A stretch of DNA of 64,000 bases from Schistocerca nitens (lineage: Eukaryota; Arthropoda; Insecta; Orthoptera; Acrididae). Positions 55,336-64,000 of the stretch are shown here, piece by piece. Both the position numbers and the translations under genes were made by a program. The notes beneath the pieces are model-generated. The model saw only the letters and a list, made by a program, of their open reading frames with translations, was not told where the DNA came from and ran no database searches. Numbering within the stretch: position 1 is the stretch's first letter; every line of letters begins with the position of its first letter. The DNA lies in the NCBI RefSeq assembly GCF_023898315.1, contig NC_064616.1:294042934-294106933 (forward strand), in the 5' to 3' direction.

Positions 55336-56610
55336 TTAATGCAATAAATGCTCAAAATGATGTCCGTCAACCTCAATGCATTTGGTAATACGTGTAACGA
55401 CATTCCTCTCAACGGCGAGTTGTTCGCCTTCCGTAATGTTCGCACATGCATTGCCAATGCTCTGAGCCGGCCGCGGTGGTCTCGCGGTTCTAGGCGCGCA
55501 GTCCGGAACCGTGCGACTGCTACGGTCGCAGGTTCGAATCCTGCCTCGGGCATGGATGTGTGTGATGTCCTTAGGTTAGTTAGGTTTAAGTAGTTCTAAG
55601 TTCTAGGGGACTGATGACCACAGCAGTTGAGTCCCATAGTGCTCAGAGCCATTTTTGAACCCAATGCGCTGACGCATGTTGTCAGGCGTTGTCGGTGGAT
55701 CACGGTAGCAAATATCATTCAACTTTCCCCACAGAAAGAAATCCGGGGACGTCAGATCCGGTGAACGTGCGGGCCATGGTATGGTGCTTCGACGACCAAT
55801 CTACCTGTCATGAAATATGCTATTCAATACCGCTTCAACCGCACGCGAGCTATGTGCCGGACATCCATCATGTTGGAAGTACGTCGCCATTCTATCATGC
55901 AATGAAACATCTTGTAGTAACATCGGTAGAACATTACGTAGGAAATCACCATACACTTCTCCATTTAGATTGTCATCGAGAAAATGGGAGCGAATTATCC
56001 TTCCTCCTACAATGCCGCACCATACATTAACCCGCCAAGGTCGCTGATGTTCCTCTTGTCGCAGCCATCGTGGATTTTCCGTTGCCCAATAGTGCATATT
56101 GTGCCGGTTTACGTTACCGCTGTTAGTGAATGACGCTTCGTCGCTAAATAGAACTCGTGCAAAAAATCTGTCATCGTCCCGTAATTTCTCTTGTGCCCAG
56201 TGGCAGAACTGTACACGACGTTCAAAGTCGTCGGCATGCAATTCCTGGTGCATAGAAATATGGTACGAGTGCAATCGATGTTGATGTAGCATTCTCAACA
56301 CCGACGTTTTTGAGATTCCCGATTCTCGCGCAATTTGTCTGCTACTGATGTGCGGATTAGCCGCGACAGCAGCTAAAACACCTACTTGGGCATCATCATT
56401 AGTTGCAGGTCGTGGTTGACGTTTCACATGTGGCTGAACACTTCCCCTTTCCTTAAATAACGTAACTATCCGGCGAACGGTCTAGACACTTGGATGATGT
56501 CGTCCAGGATACCGAGCAGCATACATAGCACACGCCCGTTGGGCATTTTGATCACAGCAGCCATACATCAACTCGATATCGACCTTTTCCGCAACTGGTA
56601 AACAGTCCAT
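55336..56610 (-). pseudogene. DD41D transposase, split by a SINE
   Basis: From ATG at 56610: MDCLPVAEKVDIELMYGCCD, NAQRACAMYAARYPGRHHPS, a TAG, then TVRRIVTLFKERG, SRQIARESGISKTSVLRML (helix-turn-helix), ADDFERRVQFCHWAQEKL and RVLFSDEASFTNSGNVNRH (first D). WRVNVWCGIVGGRIIRSHFL and MATYFQHDGCPAHSSRAV (second D) follow, a TGA after FHDR, then STIPWPARSPDLTSPDFFLW (third D, 41 residues on). After the SINE the end reads CANITEGE and CIEVDGHHFEHLLH. Apart from two in-frame stops and the SINE it stays in frame to the SINE junction, so this copy is only lightly damaged. It would act on the long inverted repeats that flank it. Confidence 0.85.
55466..55660 (+). mobile_element. SgRP1-like SINE in transposase gene
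   Basis: Full-length copy, head 'gccggccgcggtgg', B box 'ggttcgaatcc'. Target duplication 'ccaatgctctga' (55454-55465) and 'ccaatgcgctga' (55661-55672), one mismatch. Confidence 0.9.
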
Positions 56611-56669
56611 TTTAACACGGGTAATGTATCACGAAGCAAATACCGTCCGCACTGGCGGAATGTAACGCG

Positions 56670-56692
56670 TTTTTTTTTTTTTTTTTTTTTTT
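56670..56692 (-). repeat. Poly(A) tail of the Jockey LINE (T run on plus strand)
   Basis: 23 consecutive T on the plus strand immediately next to the target duplication. A tail this long and pure supports a fairly recent insertion. Confidence 0.95.
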
Positions 56693-56916
56693 GTGGTGAT
56701 GCTGAAGTCTGATCAACTTCGTTGATTTTTACTTCTGTAGGGATTGGAAGGGGTAAAAATTTTCTCTTTATTTATTTATTCTTCTTTCAGCTTTAGTTTG
56801 GGCACACAGAAGGGTCCTTTAACTCGCTGCTTTTGGTGTGTGTTTGAAAACATGTGTGTAGAATTGCTAAAGGACGATATGTCCTTAAATTATGGAGAAT
56901 TACGTAGGAATATCAT

Positions 56917-59619
56917 TTACGGAGGCTCAAATACTATCGCCTTCGGTACTTTATATTTGTGGTTGCGTAAGGGTTCTACCGCACCTACTGTGGTGAGTTG
57001 TGGTGTACTGTCACGTATAATGTCCAACTTCCGAAATAAGGTTCGTGCATTCTCCTTGACCTTGTCTGAGAGGTAAGATTCGCTTAAGGCTCGATGAATG
57101 TCATGATTTCGGATCCACCATTGGGCTCCTGTGATCCATCGTTGGCATCTGCTTTGTACAACCTGTAACTTCTTGTAGTTAGTGGCACACGTAGTACCCC
57201 AAGAGGTCGATCCATACAAAATAGATGGTTCGACTGTGGCATGGTACAACTGGAGTTTCGTGAGTTGGCTGAGGTATGAGCTCTTCAAAAATGGGAGGAG
57301 AGCTCCCAGCATTTTGAGGCCAGACGTCTTCTTCTCCATAATGTGATGACTATACAACAGTTTGGCGTCCAGATGCACTCCCAGGTATTTTACAGTTGTT
57401 GCCCAGGGAAGTGGCTGGTCTGATATCCGTAGGCGTTCATTGACGATGGGTCTCCGACGTGTGAAGACAATAACTTTGGTTTTCTCTGCATTGACCGTTA
57501 TTTTGTTCATGTGGGTCCAGTGGTCCACTAAATCTAGTTGGCGCTGCATCCTTGTGACGAGGTGGTCCATTCTGGTGCCTGCAGTCAGGAGCGCTGTGTC
57601 GTCGGCATAGAAACTGGCAGTAACATGTGGCACCGTCGGGAGGTCGTTAATATATAAATTAAACAGCAGTGGAGATATGACCGATCCTTGTGGAAGTCCT
57701 TCAAGGACAGGCCGTGTTGTTGAATTCTTGTCATCAATGCGAACATATAATCTGCGATCCTGAAGAAAATTGTCGAGAAGTTTTAAATAGCAGTCTGGTA
57801 GGGGAGTGGTACGTCGGAGCTTGACGATCAAGTTGCGTCGCCATACTTTATCGTAAGCCTTCTCTATATCGAGAAATAATCCAATAGTATGTCGTTTCTT
57901 GTTGAAATTGTCTTGGATAGATTCCGTGATGCGCAGTAGTTGTAACTCAGCCGATAGCTTCGCCTGGAAGCCAAACTGCTCCGGTCGGATGATGTTGTGT
58001 GCCACAAGGATGTCCAGCATGCGTTTCAGTAGGACACGTTCCAGGACCTTTCCCAGCGTCGGCAGTAAACTTATGGGTCTGTAGCTGTCAGGGTGTGAGA
58101 CATCCTTGCCAGGTTTTGGTATTGGCACTATTCTGGCAATCTTCCATGCCTCTGGGAAGTATCCAGTCCTGAGGCAGCTGTTCACTATCCGGGTGAGAAG
58201 CACAACAGGCTTTCTCGGGAGGTGTTTCAATTCCGTATTGCTGATTCTATCTGCTCCAGGTAAGGTGTACATGCTATACTTGATAATCCTCCAAATTTCC
58301 TCCGGCGTTGTCAGCCGGGGCATAGCGTTAGTCGGGGCGTCCCGAATAGCTTCCCATTCCGCCGCTGTGTCCTCCTCTGCACGGTGGAGTGCATCATCTC
58401 CATCCTCCGTGGGGGGCGTAGTCATCTGTTGTTGGTATGTATCCGCATACAGCTCTGCCTGCGCCAGTGAGTCGTACAAGAGGCCATGGGGTCGTCGAAT
58501 TGCCCTTTTGGGGGGCTGTTGCTGTCTGAGACTTTTAACTATTCGCCATTCATCTTTGGTGCGTAATAGAAAGTTGTCCATTTTGAGTTCCCACGTGTGT
58601 TGCTTCCAGTCCTGAACCTTCCGCCGGAGTTCTCGGGTTAGTCTGTGAGTCTCCCGTCTATCGTCCGGATGGCGGTAACGGACCCATCGTTTCCGAAATC
58701 GATTGCGCCTTGCCTTAAGTTCCTGCAGTGGTGGTGGAAACTCGTCATAATTGACTTCTGGTTGCAGGCGCTGCGTGACTGCTCGTTGTTTCGCATTGTT
58801 AATCTTCTTCGTGAGTACTGCGACTGCCGCATCAATCGCTTCTCTGGTAGTAACAACCTGGGTTGGTCGCACATTGTTGTTGAGGTACGCTTGAAACTGC
58901 TGCCAGTCGTAAGTTCTTGTCGTCGGCAGTGGGAGTTGCAAAGTAGCCCTCTCTATGAGTCCTAACACCGGTCTGTGGTCCGACGAAAGATCATCCAGCG
59001 TCCGCAGATGGAGATTCGGGTTGATGTTCTTGATTATGGCGATGTCTAGAACATCAGGGTCTTGTGTCTGGACGTAAGGTATCCTCGTCGGTTTCCGTGG
59101 TCCATGGACGGAAACATGTAAATTCTCAGCCAGTGCAAACAACATATGTCCTTTTGGGTTAGTCTTACGGGAATTCCAGGCAACATATTTACTATTAAGA
59201 TCCCCTCCAAGGAGGATCTTGTCGTAACCCTCTGTAACGGCGTAAAGATCTTCTGGGTGGAGAGGCTTCTTTGGGCTAAGGTAAGTCGCAATACAGGTAA
59301 TGTTTCCGAGCGTCGTGTGGATTGTTACTGCCGTGGCCTCTAAAGTCTGGAGTTGGGGTAAACGTTCTTGGTGGTGACGAATACATTTTTTGATCTGAAC
59401 TGCGGTCTCCCCACCCCGTTGGTCCCGTCTGTCCGTCCGGTAGACGTGCATGTTCCTCAAGCGGAGGTCGGTTGACTCGCGGAGATGTGTTTCGGAGACA
59501 AATGCTACGTCTATCTTGTGGCGATGTAAGAAGTCCGTGAATTCTATTTTCTTCAGTTTCAGGCCGTTGGCATTCCAAATGCAGAAGTTAAGATTCCTCG
59601 TGTGATGCCGTCTATCCAT
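56917..59619 (-). CDS. Jockey LINE ORF2: endonuclease and reverse transcriptase
   Basis: 900 codons without interruption. Residues 1-230 are an apurinic-type endonuclease: WNANGL (15-20), SETHL (E43), LGGDLNSKYVAWNS and DLSSDHRPVLG. It nicks the target. A linker follows (about 240-480). Residues about 480-760 are the reverse transcriptase: RIVPIPKPGKD, SYRPISLLPTLGKVLERVLL, RPEQFGFQAKLS, IGLFLDIEKAYDKVW (motif A), EGLPQGSVISPLLFNLYIN (motif B) and FYADDTALL (YADD at 671-674). The thumb and C-terminal region ends KVPKAIVFEPP. All catalytic blocks look intact and the length is normal for Jockey. Its ATG follows the ORF1 stop codon with no gap, which suggests translation by termination and restart. 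Retrotransposon enzyme, not a host gene. Confidence 0.93.
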   Translation of the reverse strand: MDRRHHTRNLNFCIWNANGLKLKKIEFTDFLHRHKIDVAFVSETHLRESTDLRLRNMHVYRTDRRDQRGGETAVQIKKCIRHHQERLPQLQTLEATAVTIHTTLGNITCIATYLSPKKPLHPEDLYAVTEGYDKILLGGDLNSKYVAWNSRKTNPKGHMLFALAENLHVSVHGPRKPTRIPYVQTQDPDVLDIAIIKNINPNLHLRTLDDLSSDHRPVLGLIERATLQLPLPTTRTYDWQQFQAYLNNNVRPTQVVTTREAIDAAVAVLTKKINNAKQRAVTQRLQPEVNYDEFPPPLQELKARRNRFRKRWVRYRHPDDRRETHRLTRELRRKVQDWKQHTWELKMDNFLLRTKDEWRIVKSLRQQQPPKRAIRRPHGLLYDSLAQAELYADTYQQQMTTPPTEDGDDALHRAEEDTAAEWEAIRDAPTNAMPRLTTPEEIWRIIKYSMYTLPGADRISNTELKHLPRKPVVLLTRIVNSCLRTGYFPEAWKIARIVPIPKPGKDVSHPDSYRPISLLPTLGKVLERVLLKRMLDILVAHNIIRPEQFGFQAKLSAELQLLRITESIQDNFNKKRHTIGLFLDIEKAYDKVWRRNLIVKLRRTTPLPDCYLKLLDNFLQDRRLYVRIDDKNSTTRPVLEGLPQGSVISPLLFNLYINDLPTVPHVTASFYADDTALLTAGTRMDHLVTRMQRQLDLVDHWTHMNKITVNAEKTKVIVFTRRRPIVNERLRISDQPLPWATTVKYLGVHLDAKLLYSHHIMEKKTSGLKMLGALLPFLKSSYLSQLTKLQLYHATVEPSILYGSTSWGTTCATNYKKLQVVQSRCQRWITGAQWWIRNHDIHRALSESYLSDKVKENARTLFRKLDIIRDSTPQLTTVGAVEPLRNHKYKVPKAIVFEPP

Positions 59620-61140
59620 TTAGGGTGTTTGAAAAGCTGTCAGTACGCTTTCTACAAGCGAGAGGATAGACGTCAGCTTCTGCTGGAGGGCGGTGAGTAG
59701 TTGAAGAATATCTGTTGACGCTGGTGTAAAGGTGGTCGACCAGGCAGATGATGTCTCCGCTGGTGTTGGCGTCGGTGGATGGGCATGTATTGCTTCGGAG
59801 TACGAGCGCTGTTGTCTTGTCTGTCGTAGAGTCACTCTGGGTGCCGGTTGTGGTCGAGAGGCGATTGTTTCCACAGGGAGAGGTGCCGCTTGTTGTTGGG
59901 TGGCCGGAATCGCTGCCATGGCCGAGTTCTTAACAATTATAGGCCGTTGTGGGGTCGACTTCTTTGGTGCCCTTCTAGTATATTTCCGTAGGATTTCTTG
60001 AAATTTGGGGCAGCCACGGAAGGTCGCTGGATGTTTTTGTTCACAATTGGCGCACTTTGGGGCGCCGTCTTAGGATGGGTACAATTCGATGATTTATGGG
60101 ATCCACCGCAGCGGACGCAGCGTTCTGGCATGCTGCAGTAGTTCGCTGTATGCTCGAAACGTTGGCAATGTCGGCACTGGACTGGTCCTTCTTTACTATT
60201 ATAGGTTTCTATTATCACTCGTGTGTAGAGCAGGTATTTGACATCATAGATCTTGTCACTGTCTTTTCCGGATGGGAGGGTGACTCGGTACACAGGTTGT
60301 GGTATCAATTGTTTCGTCTTCTCGTCGCGTTCCTTAAATTGGTAGACTTGTAGCACTTTGAAGCCTTTTTCCTTGAGGGCATAGTAAAGTTGTTCTTCGG
60401 TAACTTCTGCCGGAAGGCGTTTGACAACTACTTTCAGTTCCCTGTCGTCTGGTGCTTGATGCGTAAAATAGGAGAAGCTGTGGTTCGTGAAGAATTTTAT
60501 TGCACGCCTTTGGTCTTCGAAGGACTCAAAGTGGTATTTGATGCGGTCCTTTTGGTATATAGCTTTAAGGTTGCCCTCTAGAAGTCCGTTGAGCGTTTCA
60601 TTGAGGTGAACGTAATCCTTTGTGTAATAAATTGTGACTGGGGGCACTTTGCGAAGCACATTCTTGTCTCTGTCCACTGCTTCTGCGGCATTAGAAGTTT
60701 GTGCCTGCGGCTTGTTGGTGGTTGATGGAGGCGCAGCTTTAGGTGTCAGTGGGGCGAATCGGTTCGTTGTGGGGATGGTCTCCGTTCGTCTCTTAGCCGG
60801 GTTGGCTAAGTCCTTGGTTAATGCGTTGCTTCTGCGCCGTTTGTTGTGTACGAGCGTAAAGTCCCCCTCTGCGTGTGGGGAGTCGTTGTCGTTTTCCGCT
60901 GGAAAGGCCGCTGCCATCTCCGCGTCGTCGACCGTTTGGTGGGAGTGCTGTGATTCATCTGAGTCCACAGATGGAGATGCCAGACAGGTGTCGTTATCCT
61001 GCTCTTGCGTGTCCCGTGAATAGCGGATAAGGCGTTGTATGTCCTTCAGCGTTTCTTTGTCCTCCTCCCGACATATATCGAGTCTTCTGGCGTAGTCCTG
61101 GCGGCCGTCTTCATTGCTGCGTCCGTCGTGATGTGATGTT
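59620..61140 (-). pseudogene. Jockey LINE ORF1, nucleic-acid-binding protein, one frameshift
   Basis: The frame upstream of ORF2 encodes the LINE's RNA-binding protein. The central part (VTIYYTKDYVHLNETLNGLL to YLLYTRVIIETYN) is an RRM-like region with KVVVKRLPAEVTEEQLYYAL. Two zinc knuckles follow: CRHCQRFEHTANYC and CVRCGGSHKSSNC. Near 60000 a one-base change shifts the frame (PNFKKSYGN replaces the expected NFQEILRKY); the C-terminal part then continues in the next frame (MAAIPATQQQAAPLP, LQLLTALQQKLTSILSLVES) to a TAA at 59620-59622. The first ATG in the upstream frame is only at 60917, although protein-like text extends further 5', so the true start is unclear. Confidence 0.82.
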
Positions 61141-61466
61141 TGGCCGACGTCCGAATACGGTTTCGTCGTGTGGTGTGTAGTCTTCTGCGGTCGAATAGCG
61201 CCTGTCGATCGTCGTTCTATCCTGTCATGAACCGGTGCCGTAGCCTGGGTCGTCAACCTGTGATCCGTCCTGTGTGGAGCGGCCGCTGGAGCGTCCGGCG
61301 GGCCAGGCCCAACCGACCGACCGACCGACCAGCGGACGACTCCGGCGCGTCCGAGGCGGCTGCCCCGGCCGCGCACGCATCGTCCTCGCTCGTCGGCATC
61401 GCGAACTCGACTGTGCTGGGCGATAACCCGGAATGTTACGTGATACCACGTACTTATACGTTTGTG

Positions 61467-61746
61467 ACTATTACAGCGCCATCTACCACAAAGCGAAAAA
61501 TGTGGTCCAACTAAAACATTCATTTTTTTTACGTACTACACGAATGTGTAATAAAAAAATGGGGGTCCCAATTTAAAAAAACGCAGTTGATATCCGTTTG
61601 ACCTATGGCAGCGCCATCTGGTGGGCCAACCATAGCGCCATCTGGTTTCCCCCTTCAAGCTAGACGAGTTTCGTTCTTTGTAGTTTTTTCGTTTGATGCT
61701 TATTTCGTGAGATATTTGGCCCCGTCACTATCAATGGACCACCCTG
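61467..61746 (-). repeat. Right terminal inverted repeat of the DD41D element
   Basis: The inverted partner of 54873-55153. The Jockey LINE ends a few tens of bases inside it (61428). Confidence 0.9.
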
Positions 61747-61748
61747 TA

Positions 61749-62190
61749 TACTTCCTTATTGGCCCTCTACAGCTAATTACAACTGTCTACTCGATGCTGT
61801 AGCCTAGCAAAGGCACACTCATGATCATATTTGGCAGAATAACGGCCAAAAAATTTCCAGCGTCGGCATCAGATACCCTCTAAATCCGTCGAGCATTCCC
61901 GAGTCCTATAATGCGCTCGAATTTTGGGGAAATCTCGCTAACACACCCATCTCAACCTCTTAAAATTACTCTCCGGATTGAAATCCGAATCTAGTAATTA
62001 CACTGCTGACCATTAGGTTGCAGTACCAGCAAGGATAACAAATAGCGAAGTTTTACTTAGCGTGCATATACACCATAGTACGAAGAATACATTATTAAAT
62101 TTGTAGATAATTTCAGGGCATAAAGGGGGGCAAAATTAGTACACGGAACTGTTACTTCTGACAATAGTTCTCACCCAACTGAGCGTAGAG
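61749..62190. other. No gene recognised
   Basis: No protein or repeat recognised. Confidence 0.5.
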
Positions 62191-62490
62191 TTGGACTGAG
62201 TCTGTATGACATACGGGCACGTTATTCCATGCTGCTTCATCTCTCTGACAGAGTTGATGAGTCGTATTCCTAGGGGAGCTGGTGGCGCGACAGTCCCTCG
62301 GCAACCACTCACCAGATCTTTACAGTGGGTGAGAGGACAAGAGAACTTGTTGGCCAGGGAAACAGTCCAACATATTCTTTATCGAAGTAGGTCAGGAAAC
62401 ACAGGCAACTTGGAAGTGTTGCGTTATCTTGTCTGCAGTATCGAAGATGACAAGTATCCACAGCTATTAAGGAATGCATTTTAGAACCCA
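62191..62490 (-). pseudogene. Tc1 transposase C-terminal fragment, antisense
   Basis: The plus-strand text 'ttattccatgctgcttcat', 'cagtccctcggcaaccactc', 'cagtgggtgagagga' and 'gttggccagggaaacagtcc' resembles, in order, the antisense of the C-terminal third of locust Tc1 transposases (compare plus strand 840-1000). It would cover the region around SPDLSPIE, which here is badly decayed. No inverted repeat is visible. Confidence 0.5.
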
Positions 62491-63189
62491 TGTTTACTAC
62501 GAACTTTTTTCTTGTTTTTGTCCATTTTATCACCTCTGACAGTTGCCTACCCTACAATCTTAACAACAGCTTCGGTATATGTATTCCACTGTCTTAGGTA
62601 TCAGAATGATTTTCCTTTTCCGACTTTCGACTCTGTCATTTCCGGGCCTGGGTCCTTTGCATCAAATCGATACATTTACCATCCTCCAGCATCCCTGAAA
62701 GTTTGTATCATCACGGAATCACCCTGTATAAACAACAGAATCTTCACAGGTTATTGTGCTAGTGTGCCTTCCGACTGGTACACATGAGTAGAAAAGTGAG
62801 GCGATATCATCCGTGTATAGTGTTGCTGGATATTTAGTCCGTAAATATGCGTCAGTCTCTAACCATCGTATAAGGGTCATCTTTAGTCTTTTAAGAAGCG
62901 AATTTGGGTGTTCTTGGAGTAGTGTATTTATTATAATATGGGAAGAAAAAGTCGTTTTTCTGTAGAAACGAGTACGTTTCCTTTTGATGACTTGTTCGAT
63001 GAACAGTTGGCCTGAATGTTAGTATACTTATGTTTTGAGAGTGTCTAAGTGTTTGTCAGCGCCCATTGACCACATTTCACAAAATTACAAGAGTCAGAAG
63101 TGCGATGACGCGCCGAATTGTCAGCTTTGCTTGTTCTGGTAATCTCATTGCTGAAGCGCAGTTACAGTTGATATAGCAAGCCACAATCC
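62491..63189. other. No gene recognised
   Basis: No protein or repeat recognised. Confidence 0.5.
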
Positions 63190-63770
63190 TAATTGAAAGC
63201 ACAGGTCAATAGACCTCTCAGTTCGTATCTTTTCTATGGTAAGACCAAAGGTATTTGTCTGAGTTGTACCAAGTCAAGCCCGTGCCTCCAGTTGCGAGTT
63301 GGCGGTTGGGGAGCTTAAGCTTTATAGCGAAAAGAATTGCTTGGCTATTGTTAGGATTGATTTTCACCTTCTAGATAGTGCACCACTGTGTGCTTTTGTT
63401 TAGATTTCTCTGGAGGTGCCTAACAATAAAGTTTCGGTTGTGGCAACGCTTGAACAGGACACTGTTATCAGCGTACAGATCGAGTTCCCTCCTGTCTGTT
63501 TAGGTAGGTATGCTGTTTGTGTAGGCAGAACACAGCACGGGTCCCAGAATCGAGTCCTGCAACACCCCAGCCATTAAGGGCTTTGTACTGCTGCAATGAT
63601 TGTCAGCCCTGACGAAAAGTCTCCTCTCCTCCAGGAACGATTTAATCATCTTTAGCAAACGTCGTAGACAATCTATCGAACTGACGAGAAACCCGTTGCG
63701 TATATTCTTCTTGTATACAGAATGTAGACGGCTTTACATCTACGTACTTCGTGTGGTCGCGCTGAAAAGC
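63190..63770 (-). pseudogene. Jockey-type reverse transcriptase fragment
   Basis: The minus strand reads LLKMIKSFLEERRLFVRADN, KPLMAGVLQDSILGPVLCSA (motif B; GVPQGSILGPVLFSA in relatives), then ELDLYADNSVLFKRCHNRN (motif C with YADN in place of YADD) and STQWCTI, KVKINPNNSQAILFAIKLK and TWYNSDKYL. Stops are present (for example after SIPT and CTI). Both ends are lost. It is a different, older copy from the Jockey LINE at 56670-61428. Confidence 0.8.
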
Positions 63771-64000
63771 CAATCATTGGCATATCCAAGCATTTACGAG
63801 TAGTAACCAAAACTTCATGTCAGTTTGACGTTTGTTGCTTACTGCCTTCGTAATGTTGCAATTGTGCTGGCTAGCAGTGTGCCCATGACAGCTCCTTTAT
63901 AGAGCTAGCAGTTATTCATTACGTTTTGTTATTTAGTCCATTTTTTAGAGCTCATAAGAAGACTCCTGATGCAGACTAAATGCAGTGTTACTGAAGACTA
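63771..64000. other. No gene recognised
   Basis: Too short to assign; no recognisable repeat. Confidence 0.4.

Larger units (their letters stand above)
56670..61428 (-). mobile_element. Jockey-clade LINE, nearly complete
   Basis: A full-length-looking non-LTR retrotransposon in minus orientation. It has a GC-rich 5' region with internal start-like text ('cagtcgagttcgcgatgcc'), ORF1, ORF2, a short 3' untranslated region and a poly(A) tail seen as a 23-base T run at 56670-56692. Imperfect target duplication: 'cggaatgtaacg' beside the tail and 'cggaatgttacg' (61429-61440) beside the 5' end. It inserted into the DD41D transposon and is the best preserved LINE in the window. Confidence 0.9.
54873..61746. 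mobile_element. DD41D transposon with ~280-bp TIRs, heavily nested
   Basis: The ends are long inverted repeats: 54873 to about 55153 on the left and about 61467-61746 on the right. They start CAGAGTGGTCCATTGAT and CAGGGTGGTCCATTGAT and are flanked by TA within TATA on both sides. Each arm contains 'agatggcgct' three times or nearly so and 'gttttagttggaccac'. Of 6.87 kb, about 4.76 kb is a Jockey LINE and about 0.2 kb a SINE, so the transposon itself is about 1.9 kb. The transposase is on the minus strand. Confidence 0.88.

Noticed and set aside
58106-58615. 169-codon plus-strand ORF and other plus-strand frames across 56.9-61.5 kb
   Set aside because: They are antisense shadows of the Jockey LINE frames.

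Overview
The window is eukaryotic and looks like non-genic DNA of a very large, repeat-rich insect genome. It is most likely an orthopteran of the locust genus Schistocerca. The basis is an abundant tRNA-derived SINE (tRNA head, a body with the words 'ccttaggttagttagg' and 'gactgatgacc', and a tail 'agtgctcagagccatttg') that I recognise from memory as the locust repeat reported as SgRP1. Typical arthropod Tc1, DD41D, mariner, Jockey, RTE, CR1-like and Penelope-like elements accompany it. I see no convincing host protein gene, no functional tRNA or rRNA gene and no CRISPR array. Almost every long open frame belongs to a transposable element.

Layout. 1-3400: a Tc1 element cut by the window edge, a DD41D element holding a three-level SINE nest, and a repeat derived from 5S rRNA. 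3.4-9.3 kb: LINE scraps, a DD41D relic split by a SINE, clean SINEs with target-site duplications, a decayed Jockey LINE and a tRNA-bearing tandem repeat. 9.3-16 kb: a short deleted mariner-like element with clear ends, a mariner relic split by a SINE, a (GA)n tract, a 70-bp duplication and a Tc1 element carrying two SINEs. 16.7-18.3 kb: Penelope-like element 1. 18.9-22.5 kb: a CpG-rich block, one SINE and unassigned DNA. 22.5-24.2 kb: a PIF/Harbinger element hollowed out by a LINE insertion and a telomere-like microsatellite. 25.4-27.7 kb: Penelope-like element 2, split by a mariner, plus a tRNA fold-back repeat. 28.4-29.2 kb: a 382-bp tandem duplication. 29.9-32.4 kb: a LINE with a SINE, then Penelope-like element 3. 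33.27-34.06 kb: a discrete insertion built on an inverted repeat with a 10-bp target duplication. 34.3-43.9 kb: a young Ty3/gypsy-type LTR element on the minus strand. 43.9-51.5 kb: CR1-like, RTE (two) and another LINE. 52.4-53.6 kb: a Tc1 element. 54.87-61.75 kb: a DD41D transposon with ~280-bp terminal inverted repeats that contains a SINE and an almost complete Jockey LINE. 62-64 kb: a Tc1 scrap and a LINE scrap.

The elements do not act together as a pathway; they form a layered insertion record. Eight of the ten SgRP1-like SINEs lie inside older transposons. The best candidates for something new are the inverted-repeat insertion at 33279-34052, the hammerhead-like motif shared by it and two Penelope-like elements, the stop/start (TAA-ATG) junction of the Jockey LINE, and the 5S-derived and tRNA-derived repeats. 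Family names rest on recognising motifs and remembered consensus sequences; no database search was possible.
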